Assembly (NCBI GenBank): GCA_001897855.1
Contig: MKUO01000011.1
Location: 1-64,000 of the forward strand
Source: Bacteroidetes bacterium 43-93
Lineage (GTDB): Bacteria > Bacteroidota > Bacteroidia > Chitinophagales > Chitinophagaceae
Direction: 5' to 3'
DNA length: 64,000 nucleotides
This document shows, one piece after another, positions 17,101-26,700 of this stretch; position 1 is the stretch's first letter; each line of letters begins with the position of its first letter. The position numbers and the translations under genes are program-made. The notes beneath the pieces were generated by a model. It made no database searches and was not told the origin of the DNA. It was given only the letters and a program-made list of their open reading frames with translations.

Positions 17101-18381
17101 ATGAAAAAGCACCACTATCTGTTATTAATTTGTTCCATAATATTTTCCACTGCCTCCGCCTCAGGCAAAAAATTAAAAGTATTATTCCTTGGTAATAGCT
17201 ATACCTATGTAAATAACCTGCCGCAAATGACAGCCAATATTGCTGCATCAATGGGAGATACACTGGTATGGGATATAAATGCACCGGGCGGACAACAGAT
17301 CAGCGGACATTTTTCTGACCGGGTAAGTATAGGCAAAATAAAACAGGGAGGCTGGGATAATGTAGTGCTACAGTGTCAAAGCCAGGAAACTGCTCTGCCA
17401 GACAATTCAGTACAAACAGATGTATATCCCTATATCACTTTACTGGATAGTGTTATTAAACGTCATAATCCCTGCGCAGAAACCATATTATATATGACAT
17501 GGGGACGGAAAAATGGCGATGCCGATATGTGCGCAGCATATACACCTCAATGGCCCTACTTTTGCAGCTATCAGCAAATGGATAGCATCATAAGAGTACG
17601 CTATACCAAAATGGCTAACGATAATAAAAGTGTTGTTTCCCCGGTGGGCGCAGTAAAGCATTATGTACGGCTCAATTATCCATCTATAGAGTTGTACCAG
17701 TCTGATGAAAGCCACCCGAGCGTTGAGGGAACATACGCTGCGGCATGCGCATTCTACACTACTTTATTTGGTAAAGACGCCTCAGCAGCAAAATATGATG
17801 GTGGCTTAAGTGCATCTGTAGCCGCCAATATACGCACCGCAGCAAAGAAAGTAGCATATGATAGCCTTAGCTACTGGAACATTGGCAAGTATAAACTCAG
17901 AGCAGACTTTAGTTATACAGCAATAGGACAGCAAGTCAGTTTTAAGAACAATTCTGCCAATGCCATCTCCTATAACTGGGACCTGGGCGATGGACAAACT
18001 TCCACCTTATCAGCCCCATCACACACGTATGCTAATCCCGGTACATATATCGTACGTATGATAGCTACCAACACAACGTGTGCCGATACTACTTATACAA
18101 CCCTGCAGCTAAACCCTACAGAAATAAAGGGCCCCTCCTCTATCGACGACCTGGTATTCCCCAATCCGGCGCATGACGAATTGAATATTGCCAACATGAT
18201 GTTTGTGAATGGCGACTGTACGATTACTATTTTAGATAATATTGGCAAACTCGTGTACAGGCAACCGGGCAAGCCACAGCTAATACAAAAAATAAATATC
18301 GCACATCTTTCAGCCGGTATTTATTACCTGCAGGTATCCAACACTAATACCCGGAAGACATTTACATTCATAAAAGAGTAA
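17101..18381 (+). CDS. SGNH-hydrolase-like protein with PKD domain and T9SS sorting domain
   Basis: This 426-aa protein has a signal peptide, then an SGNH-like domain (about residues 24-235) with the nucleophile region FLGNSYTYVNNLP, the block WDNVVLQCQSQE and the Asp/His region DESHPSVEGTY. A PKD domain (about 265-340; YNWDLGDGQTSTL) and a T9SS type A sorting domain (LVFPNPAHDELNI to TFTFIKE) follow. I infer a surface-attached or secreted esterase-like enzyme, perhaps acting on polysaccharide. The substrate is not deducible. Confidence 0.8.
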   Translation: MKKHHYLLLICSIIFSTASASGKKLKVLFLGNSYTYVNNLPQMTANIAASMGDTLVWDINAPGGQQISGHFSDRVSIGKIKQGGWDNVVLQCQSQETALPDNSVQTDVYPYITLLDSVIKRHNPCAETILYMTWGRKNGDADMCAAYTPQWPYFCSYQQMDSIIRVRYTKMANDNKSVVSPVGAVKHYVRLNYPSIELYQSDESHPSVEGTYAAACAFYTTLFGKDASAAKYDGGLSASVAANIRTAAKKVAYDSLSYWNIGKYKLRADFSYTAIGQQVSFKNNSANAISYNWDLGDGQTSTLSAPSHTYANPGTYIVRMIATNTTCADTTYTTLQLNPTEIKGPSSIDDLVFPNPAHDELNIANMMFVNGDCTITILDNIGKLVYRQPGKPQLIQKINIAHLSAGIYYLQVSNTNTRKTFTFIKE

Positions 18382-18442
18382 CAGCCACGCCGTCAGTAAT
18401 ACAAGATGCTATAACCGGGATAGCTATTATATTTGTCCCCTG

Positions 18443-19327
18443 ATGAAGTATAGTGCTTTACTGATAATTATCGCATTGTTTTGCAGTTCTATGGGCTGCT
18501 CTACCTCTAAAAACCTCCAACGCGATCAACCCTATTCTATTAGCTGGAGCGATGATCCTGTTTGGGGAGAGCCGGTAAGCTTCTACAGTGATGCCCCTAT
18601 CACCAGTACTTATCTTTGGGACTTGGGCAATGGCCGCACATCTACCCTGATGCAGCCAAAATATACTTATGGCAAAGCCGGCAACTATACTATATCACTG
18701 ACATTAGATCATAAAAAAAGGAAGAAGATATCTAAGCAGATACATATAGGCAATATGCCTGTGTATAGATTTTACACCATAGCCACCAATACCGATACCG
18801 TACAGTTTACATCTACAGCAGATAGTGGCAGTACCTATCACTGGGATTTTGGAGATGGCAACACATCTACCTTGCCCAATCCGGCACATGTATTTACACA
18901 ACCCGGTGTGTACAATATTACATTGAAGGTGAATAGCCGCACCGCATTTTGTAATAATCCGGTGTTACATGTAGCACAAGACCCATTATATACTTTTAAA
19001 ATATCAGGCAAGAGAATATTTTATGGCAGTACCAACATTACCATTGCGCAAAAAAATACAATAACACCTGTCAGCAAAGCTGCATACACTATAGGCTACA
19101 CAGATAAGCTAACATTGATCACGCCAAAGTTTAGCGAGCAGTTTTTTTCAGAGCCTGTTATGTATAATCCTATATTCTCTGCCGGCAATATACTCACCTA
19201 CACAAGTGCCAATACCACACTGCGCTACGATACCAGGGCCGATACAGTGTATATAGAACAACACTATGTGCAGGTGCCTGGCAAAGACACAATTCGTGCC
19301 TTCAATACAGCGCATACTGCTAAATAA
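18443..19327 (+). CDS. PKD-domain lipoprotein
   Basis: This 294-aa protein has a lipoprotein signal with a Cys near residue 19 (SSMGCS). Two PKD domains follow, with YLWDLGNGRTSTL near residue 55 and YHWDFGDGNTSTL near 132. The C-terminal third is beta-rich without a T9SS domain, so the lipid anchor rather than sorting would hold it. It follows the SGNH-PKD gene by 61 bp and its first PKD resembles the one there. A joint surface role is plausible. Confidence 0.75.
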   Translation: MKYSALLIIIALFCSSMGCSTSKNLQRDQPYSISWSDDPVWGEPVSFYSDAPITSTYLWDLGNGRTSTLMQPKYTYGKAGNYTISLTLDHKKRKKISKQIHIGNMPVYRFYTIATNTDTVQFTSTADSGSTYHWDFGDGNTSTLPNPAHVFTQPGVYNITLKVNSRTAFCNNPVLHVAQDPLYTFKISGKRIFYGSTNITIAQKNTITPVSKAAYTIGYTDKLTLITPKFSEQFFSEPVMYNPIFSAGNILTYTSANTTLRYDTRADTVYIEQHYVQVPGKDTIRAFNTAHTAK

Positions 19328-19419
19328 TATTGAGCAACATCAGCATTTGGTGTGACCATCATCATTTTCCTGCTACACAGTCCACGGTACCTTAGCATTG
19401 TAATTAAAACATACTCGTC

Positions 19420-19674
19420 ATGAGAAACACAGGCAAGGCACTATTAGGATTGGCAGCAGCATTTGCTGCAGGTGCAACAATAGGTGTTCTTTACGCACCG
19501 GATAAGGGCGACCGTACCCGCAGAAGGCTGACACGCAAGGGACGGCTGATGTATGATGACATGCAGAACGCCTATGAAGAAGGCAAGGACACCCTCGAAG
19601 ACCTGCGCGACACCCTGAAGGACAACCTGGAGAGGGTGAATGACGAGATCAGCAGATTAAAAAAGTGCAATTAG
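19420..19674 (+). CDS. YtxH-domain protein
   Basis: This 84-aa protein starts with a hydrophobic Gly/Ala helix (ALLGLAAAFAAGATIGVLYAPDKG). It continues with a basic RTRRRLTRKGR stretch and a long acidic coiled coil. This is the YtxH layout: an N-terminal membrane helix whose end reads YAPDKGxxTR. YtxH proteins are linked to stress response, but their mechanism is unsettled. An intrinsic terminator follows. Confidence 0.85.
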   Translation: MRNTGKALLGLAAAFAAGATIGVLYAPDKGDRTRRRLTRKGRLMYDDMQNAYEEGKDTLEDLRDTLKDNLERVNDEISRLKKCN

Positions 19675-19785
19675 ACATAACAAACAGGTAGCCACCTCGG
19701 AACGGCTCAATTTCCGACACAGCTAAATTTTTCATCTTCTCTCATATACTGAGGTACGTTACCAACAATGACAGACAAGGCAGAG

Positions 19786-19816
19786 ATAGCTCTCGTAATG
19801 GGGAGCTATTTTTTTT
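19786..19816 (+). terminator. Intrinsic terminator after the YtxH gene
   Basis: ATAGCTC (19786-19792) pairs with GAGCTAT (19803-19809) across a 10-nt loop and runs into eight T (19809-19816). It ends right at the stop codon of the converging minus-strand gene. Confidence 0.8.
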
Positions 19817-21733
19817 ATTCCTTTATCACTTTCTGATTATACCTGTTCCCATTACTATCAGTAATTTGTACCAGGTAAGTACCGGGTAACCAGTCTGCAG
19901 CTGCGATCTGTTCTGTTTGGTTTGTTGCAGTAAGCTGAATGATCTTCCTGCCATATAGGTCATAAATAACAACAAATGCACTGGCCTGCAAGCCATCAAG
20001 GGTAAGCATATCGTTTACCGGGTTAGGGTATAGCTTATATCACCTGCAGACAGAACGTTGGCAATGCTGTTAGGGAAAAGATATACCTGCCTGCAATAAG
20101 TATTATCCCCGCAACTGTTCGTGACCTTTAGGCATACTATATAACTACCACTGTCTTTATAATTATGGGTTGGGCTTGCTGTTGTGGCAGTATCCCCATC
20201 CCCAAAATCCCATCTGTAAGTACTGATACCCGACGAACCTGTGTAGGTAAAATTGGCTGTTTGCCCTGTCTTAGTCATACTAAACTGTGGCTCGGGAATA
20301 TTGGTGCAGTTGCAATTGCTATGACCATACTTGGCTAGATACCAGTCCGATTCTCCACCAACTTTAACAAGGGTATTGCCTGCAACAGTAAGTGTAGTAT
20401 AGAAATTACCACCTATATACACATTGTCCCTGCCATCAGAAACGGTCGCATATTCTTCACATCCCGATGCAGGTAACTGATCAATACCAAGCACCTTGCC
20501 CGTAGTAGTATTGAACCTTGTTATAAATGGACGATATCCGCTATTCTTCGGAAGGTTGAAGGAATCATCATAATCCTGCCATTTTAAAAGACCGGGAAAT
20601 TTACCATGTAATAACACTTCGCCGCTATTACGCAGGGTTATGCCGCCATCCACAAAAGTAGCAGCGTTGGTTTTTGCTTCCACACCCCATAATACATTGC
20701 CATTGCTGTCCATCTTTATTACAGTAGGACTTATATATATGCTAGACAATTTATCCTTAAATCCATTAAATGTTTCTCCAACATCCAGCAACATGGCGGC
20801 ATATATACTGCCTTCGCCATCAATACCCAGAGTACCTGCAACACCTCCAACATCACCTGCATCCCCCTGCTTGCACCATATATATTTACCTGTTTTATCG
20901 AAAGCAGCTATGTACTTACTGCTAATAAGTGGAACGCCATTCACGTTCATAGTTGATGTATTTCCGTACCCTGCATAATAGAATCGTCCGGACCTTTTAT
21001 CTCTTGTCATATGTCCAACACCCACCAGCGATTTCAGATCAAGTGTTTTCACGCTATTTCCGTAGCGATCATATTCTAAAATATAGTCGTTCATAGCAGA
21101 CACAACCAAACCTCCGTTCAGATATTCGCCGGGATACATTTGCCACATCCAGTATATAGTACCTGAACTGTCTACGCTTAATCCAAGGTCCAGCGAATTT
21201 ATTCTACCCGTTGGTCCAATGGTGTCTGATTGGGGTTGGCGCATCCATTTGTAATTACCTGCTGTATCGTACTTTATCAATGTAATGCCTTTATATATTT
21301 TACCTGCTGTTGTAAAGCTGGTATCTGTGTCAATATTGATCGTGGTGTTAGACTGGCTCCTATCCAGTAAACAGCTTATGTAGACGCCATCCAACTTATC
21401 TGTACACACTTCAAAACCATAATCTTTACTTGGCCCTCCTATTACTTTCCACCACCTTAATGATCCATGGCAGTCAAAGCTTGCTAATACTACATCAAAT
21501 GCTCCATTACCATTTTTTACATCACCATCTACATTTACACTTGCCTGTGCCACATGCCCAACGGCATATACATTACCATGCACATCCACAGCCATACTGT
21601 TTACATGTTCCCATTCGCTGCCACCAGTTGTTTGCGCACTGCCTGCACGTTTGCCCCATTGAAAGGATTGGGCATATCCCCTGCTAAATAATAACAGCAG
21701 CATAAACAGCAAATATGTAATGGCCCCTTTCAA
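19815..21733 (-). pseudogene. Frameshifted propeller-PKD-T9SS surface protein (tandem copy)
   Basis: Read as one gene this is a near twin of the intact protein encoded at 21738-23654. It has a signal peptide (SRGYAQ), a beta-propeller-like region with repeated DVHGNVYAVGH-type blades, and a PKD domain (YRWDFGDGDTATT). One base is missing near 20031-20040 compared with the twin, so the frame stops at 20015 and the T9SS sorting domain (19815-20009) falls out of frame. Restoring one base would give an RLYPNPVND-type start of that domain. The product would lack its sorting signal and should stay in the periplasm. A sequencing error is the alternative. Confidence 0.75.
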
Positions 21734-21737
21734 TTTT

Positions 21738-23654
21738 TTATTCCTTTATCACTTTCTGATTATACCTGTTCCCATTACTATCAGTAATTTGTACCAAGTA
21801 GGTTCCTGGCGACCAGTCAGTAGTATTGATATGTTCCGTCTTACCTTCAGCAATCAGTTGTATAATTTTTCTACCATAAACATCGTACACAGTAACAGAT
21901 ACTCCTTGTTGAACACCATCAAGAGTAAGCATATCCTTTACAGGGTTAGGATATATCCTTAGATCTCCTGCCGATAAAACATTATAGATACTATTAGGAA
22001 ATAAATATACCTGCCTGCAGTAAGTATTATCCCCGCAACTGTTCGTGACCTTTAGGCATACTATATAACTACCGCTGTCTTTATAATTATGGATTGGGCT
22101 TGCTGTTGTAGCAGTATCTCCATCCCCAAAATCCCATCTGTAAGTACTAATGCCCGAGGAACCTGTGTAGGTAAAATTGGCTGTTTGCCCTGTCTTAGTC
22201 ATACTAAACTGTGGCTCAGGGATATTGGTGCAGTTGCAGTTGCTATGGCCATACTTGGCTATATACCAGTCAGATTCTCCACCAACTTTAGCAAGGGTAT
22301 TACCCGCAACCGTAAGTGTAGTATAGAAATTACCACCTATATACACATTATTCCTGCCATCAGAAACTGTAGCGTATTCCTCGCAGCCCGATGCAGGTAA
22401 TTGATCAATACCAAGCACCTTCCCGGTAGTAGTATTGAACCTGGTAATAAACGGGCGATAACCGCTATTAAATGGAAGGCTGAAAGAATCATTAAAGTTC
22501 TGCCATTTTAAAAGACCCGGAAATTTACCATGTAACACCACTTCACCGCTATTACGCAGGGTTATGCCGCCATCCACAAAAGTAGCAGCGTTGGTTTTTG
22601 CTTCCACACCCCATAATACATTGCCATTGCTGTCCATCTTTATTACAGTAGGACTTATATATATGCTAGACAATTTATCCTTAAATCCATTAAATGTTTC
22701 TCCAACATCCAGCAACATGGCGGCATATATACTGCCTTCGCCATCAATACCCAGAGTACCTGCAACACCTCCTACATCACCTGCATCCCCCTGTTTGCAC
22801 CATATATATTTGCCTGTTTTATCGAAAGCAGCTATGTACTTACTGCTACTAAGTGGAACGCCATTCACGTTCATAGTTGATGTATTTCCGTACCCTGCAT
22901 AGTAAAACCTACCTGATCTTGTATCCCTTGTTAGCCGGCCACCTGCAACCATCGATTTTAGATTCAACGCGCTGTTAAAATTTCCGGATCTATCATATTG
23001 CAAAATATAATCACTAGTCTGAGGCACATTAAGCGTTCCATAAAAATATACGCTAGCCGCCATTTGCAGCATCCAATATACATTGCCTGCACTATCAACA
23101 TTTAGCCCCAGATCACCTGTATTAATATATGTATTGAGGCTTATTGTATCTGCCTGGGGGGCGCTCAACCATTTATAATTTCCAGCAGTATCGTACTTGA
23201 TCAAGGACAGGCACTTATTCGTTTTACCTGAAAAAGTAGTATCACTATCTATATGTATCGTATTGCCTCCCTGGCTCCTATCCAGTAAACAGCTTATGTA
23301 GACGCCATCCAACTTATCTGTACACACTTCAAAACCATAATCTTTACTTGGCCCTCCTATTACTTTCCACCACCTTAATGATCCATGGCAGTCAAAGCTT
23401 GCTAATACTACATCAAATGCTCCATTACCATTTTTTACATCACCATCTACATTTACACTTGCCTGCGCTACATGGCCTACCGCATACACGTTACCATGTA
23501 CATCCACGGCCATACTGTTTACATGCTCCCATTCGCTGCCACCAGTTGTTTGCGCACTGCCTGCACGCCTGCCCCATTGAAAGGATTGGGCAAAAGAAAC
23601 ATTACAAAAAAGAAATAATATCAGTGAAAAATGAAAAGAGTAGTTTTTTTTCAT
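21738..23654 (-). CDS. Propeller-PKD-T9SS surface protein (intact copy)
   Basis: This 638-aa protein has a signal peptide (NVSFAQ). Residues about 25-470 hold propeller-like blades (SMAVDVHGNVYAVGH, LGLNVDSAGNVYWML, LGIDGEGSIYAAML). A PKD domain lies near 480-555 and a T9SS type A sorting domain at the end (LRIYPNPVKDMLTLD to YNQKVIKE). It should be exported through T9SS and fixed to or released from the surface. The next gene downstream is its frameshifted duplicate, 4 bp away. Confidence 0.85.
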   Translation of the reverse strand: MKKNYSFHFSLILFLFCNVSFAQSFQWGRRAGSAQTTGGSEWEHVNSMAVDVHGNVYAVGHVAQASVNVDGDVKNGNGAFDVVLASFDCHGSLRWWKVIGGPSKDYGFEVCTDKLDGVYISCLLDRSQGGNTIHIDSDTTFSGKTNKCLSLIKYDTAGNYKWLSAPQADTISLNTYINTGDLGLNVDSAGNVYWMLQMAASVYFYGTLNVPQTSDYILQYDRSGNFNSALNLKSMVAGGRLTRDTRSGRFYYAGYGNTSTMNVNGVPLSSSKYIAAFDKTGKYIWCKQGDAGDVGGVAGTLGIDGEGSIYAAMLLDVGETFNGFKDKLSSIYISPTVIKMDSNGNVLWGVEAKTNAATFVDGGITLRNSGEVVLHGKFPGLLKWQNFNDSFSLPFNSGYRPFITRFNTTTGKVLGIDQLPASGCEEYATVSDGRNNVYIGGNFYTTLTVAGNTLAKVGGESDWYIAKYGHSNCNCTNIPEPQFSMTKTGQTANFTYTGSSGISTYRWDFGDGDTATTASPIHNYKDSGSYIVCLKVTNSCGDNTYCRQVYLFPNSIYNVLSAGDLRIYPNPVKDMLTLDGVQQGVSVTVYDVYGRKIIQLIAEGKTEHINTTDWSPGTYLVQITDSNGNRYNQKVIKE

Positions 23655-23700
23655 GATGTCGCATATTGGGTTATTACAATTTAATCATAAAATATTAAAT

Positions 23701-23732
23701 AACCATAGCAAGCTTTTACACCTGCTATGGTT
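23701..23732 (-). terminator. Strong hairpin behind the 1607-aa PKD gene
   Basis: AACCATAGCA (23701-23710) pairs perfectly with TGCTATGGTT (23723-23732) around a 12-nt loop. On the minus strand an AT-rich tract follows rather than a pure T-run. It lies 28 bp behind the stop at 23760 and separates that gene from the propeller pair. Confidence 0.7.
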
Positions 23733-23759
23733 ATTATTCTTAGACATTACACGCAAAGA

Positions 23760-26700
23760 CTATTTTACAATACTCAACTTACTGTTAAGCACTGCTTTAC
23801 CGTCTTGCTTCATTACTACCTGGTAAACACCTGGTGCAAAATCATCCAGCGATAATTGCCAGCTTCCCTTAGCGCCTTGTGCATCCCTGCGCTGCATCAT
23901 CCTGCCGGTAATATCATACACTTCCAGGCAGCGGTTTTTGCCCTCACCTGTCCATGTATAATCTATCCTCGTACTGTTGTTAGCCGGGTTAGGGGCAATC
24001 AGCAACTTCAATGGGCCTGAACTTACGATCGTTTGATCACCATCATGTGATAATGAAGTAGTTCCTTCTTTGCCTTGAGGGTTACATCCTGTTGTAGTCA
24101 CATACATATCGCCGCTGGTAGCATTACACCAACCGTTATCCAAATACAAGTTGAATGTACCAGGTGCATCAATGTTCAGGTTCGGATAGTCAATCGGAAT
24201 ACCTCCGCCTGCCCATACAGGCAAGCCATTTTTCAGGTATTTCCATTGTACAAAAGACCATATAGGACCTGTGATCAGGTAAGTCTTCTTCGGACAAATT
24301 TCCCAGCATCCTGTAGGGAATATCCACAGGTACTCTTTCGGATCTTTTGGCACCCAAAGTGTATTCCTGCTTACGCATCCGTACTGGTCTGTAAATGTGA
24401 CTTGGTATTTACCACCTGCATACACAGATACCGGTGTACCACTCTGGCCCGTATTCCAGTTAAACGTACCCGGTCCACCGGCAGTGGCAGATAGCTGCAC
24501 TTCATAGGTAGTGCAATTAACAATACTGAACGACGGATTTGGTGGCGCCGGAGTTCCATGTACGATTACATTAAATATTGCACTTGTTTTGGTACAGTAT
24601 CCTCCTAATCCATCAGGAACAGAAACAGTTACCTGGTAGGTATGTGTACCCGGACTGCTGTAGATGTCCGTATAGCTTGGAGTTGTAATCGCTGTTGGCG
24701 AACCGTCAACGGTCCAGCTATAAGTGATATTAGGATCGCTACCAGCATAACCGTTCAATGTATAGCCAACATTTTCGCATTGATCGCTATCACCTGTAAT
24801 CACTGCGTCGGGAACTTGTACTACTACTAACGTGTCTCCCAAAGTACTCTCCACACAGCCATACTGATCCTCTACGTGTACCCAGTAATACCCGGATTCA
24901 AACACATTAAATGGACGATATGTGGTATGTGCCATCAATGTATTATCATTATACCAATCGTAATAAGGTGGAACCGGTAATACCGTACCTGCATTAGGAG
25001 CATAGTCGAGCGTTACTGTACTTCCCTCACATGCGTGATTTGTTGACAATGCTGTTCTACCCTTCAGATCATCTGGTACAATACGGATACGTTTGGTAAT
25101 GGAAGCTACACAACCATAGTCGTCGGTTACTGTAAGTCGCACGTTGTACAAACCGGCAGCACCATATACCCTGTAAGGGTTGTACTGGTTATTACCACTC
25201 AGGTCGCCAAAATCCCAATCAGCAAACATACCTGAAGGCGTACTCGTATTGGTAAACTGTACAGATGCCTCTTGTTCACACGTAACTGGCCTGTAGAAAG
25301 AGAAAGATGCTACAGGCAACGCCGGCACATTAATAACCACTGTAGTGGTACAGTTTGCATACGGCGACAAAGACTGTATCACATTGATCGTATGTGGCCC
25401 CGGAGTAAGGAAGCCTGAATAGGTCTGCGAAGAACCTGACGAAGTTGGCGGTCCGGTAACAGGCACATCTATATAGAAGGCATAGTTAGTACCAACAATA
25501 CCTGGTCCTGCAGTAAGTGTCACGCCGCGTCCGCCACCAGAGCTGGTACAATTGTAATCTTCCTTCAGGTCTGGTTTATATGGAATGATAACAGTTGTAT
25601 CATGGCACACGGTACAGGTATCGCCTACCATATCATCATATGTAGCGCAGTAGCGTATGGTATGATTTCCATAGTCAAAACTATTGGTCATACTAAACTC
25701 AGTACCACCCAAGCCATAAGAACTGAAACCTACGATCTCGCTCCATGTATAGCTACCCGGTATATAACCTGTAGCGGTATGGGTTGAGTTGAAGGTGTAT
25801 GTTTGGCAAGAGCCGTTAACTGCAGATGTAATACCCGTAGAAGCCGGTATCATCAGGTTACAAGGACATACATTCAATATGAACAAGGTATCCGTCATTG
25901 CCGGGCAACCGTTGGATGAGGTTATCTGCACTGTGTAATAACCAAATGCACTTGCCGTATAAGTAGAACTTGTAGCACCGGATATTGGAGCGCCGTTAAA
26001 ATACCACTGGAATGACGAAGCAACAGGTCCACTCACATACGTGGCTGTAAGCAATTGCGAGAATGTGTTACAGAAACTGATACGTCCATAGCTGCCCCAT
26101 GGAGATATACCATACCTCGATATCGGCTTCACCAAAATACTATCGATCACACTGTCTTTACCGGGACAGGTGTAAGGATTGTAAATGATGGCCTTGACAG
26201 TTTTATATACGTTAACTGTGTTGTATATATCATAGGTGTAATCTACACTGGCATCATCAGTGAATGACGGCCGTCCATCGCCAAAATTCCACAATACAGA
26301 TGTACCACCTGTGTTCAATGTTGCAGTGAACTGTGTACTATCACAAATAGTGGCAGGTAATGTTACAAAGAATGGCGGCGGGAATTGCCCGATATGTATC
26401 AGTATAGAATCCTGGTAGGTATCAAAGCAACGCCTCATTTTACAACGCAGCCATACCGTGCCCGAGGTCTTATTAAATAAGATAGTCGGATTCGGAGTAC
26501 CATCGCCACTGGCAACACTGGCCATCAGTGGGTTAGAAAGTGTCCACTCATATGTTTCACCGGTTGTATAGGTAGCAAAGTAGCCATGATAGCTGCTTGG
26601 ACAAACACTATCCGGCCCTGTAACTGCGAGGTTCACAATTAGTGGATGCACCGTATCTGTGATGGTATCAGAAGGACAGTAAGGCATTTCCTTGCTTGTC

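Larger units (their letters stand above)
19815..23654 (-). repeat. Tandem gene duplication with patchwork identity
   Basis: The two genes align at an offset of about 1924 bp. Long stretches are essentially identical in DNA (about 20637-20900 with 22561-22824, and about 21350-21540 with 23274-23464). The part between (about 20990-21345 with 22914-23270) has clearly diverged in both DNA and protein. Such a mosaic is typical of gene conversion. Confidence 0.8.
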
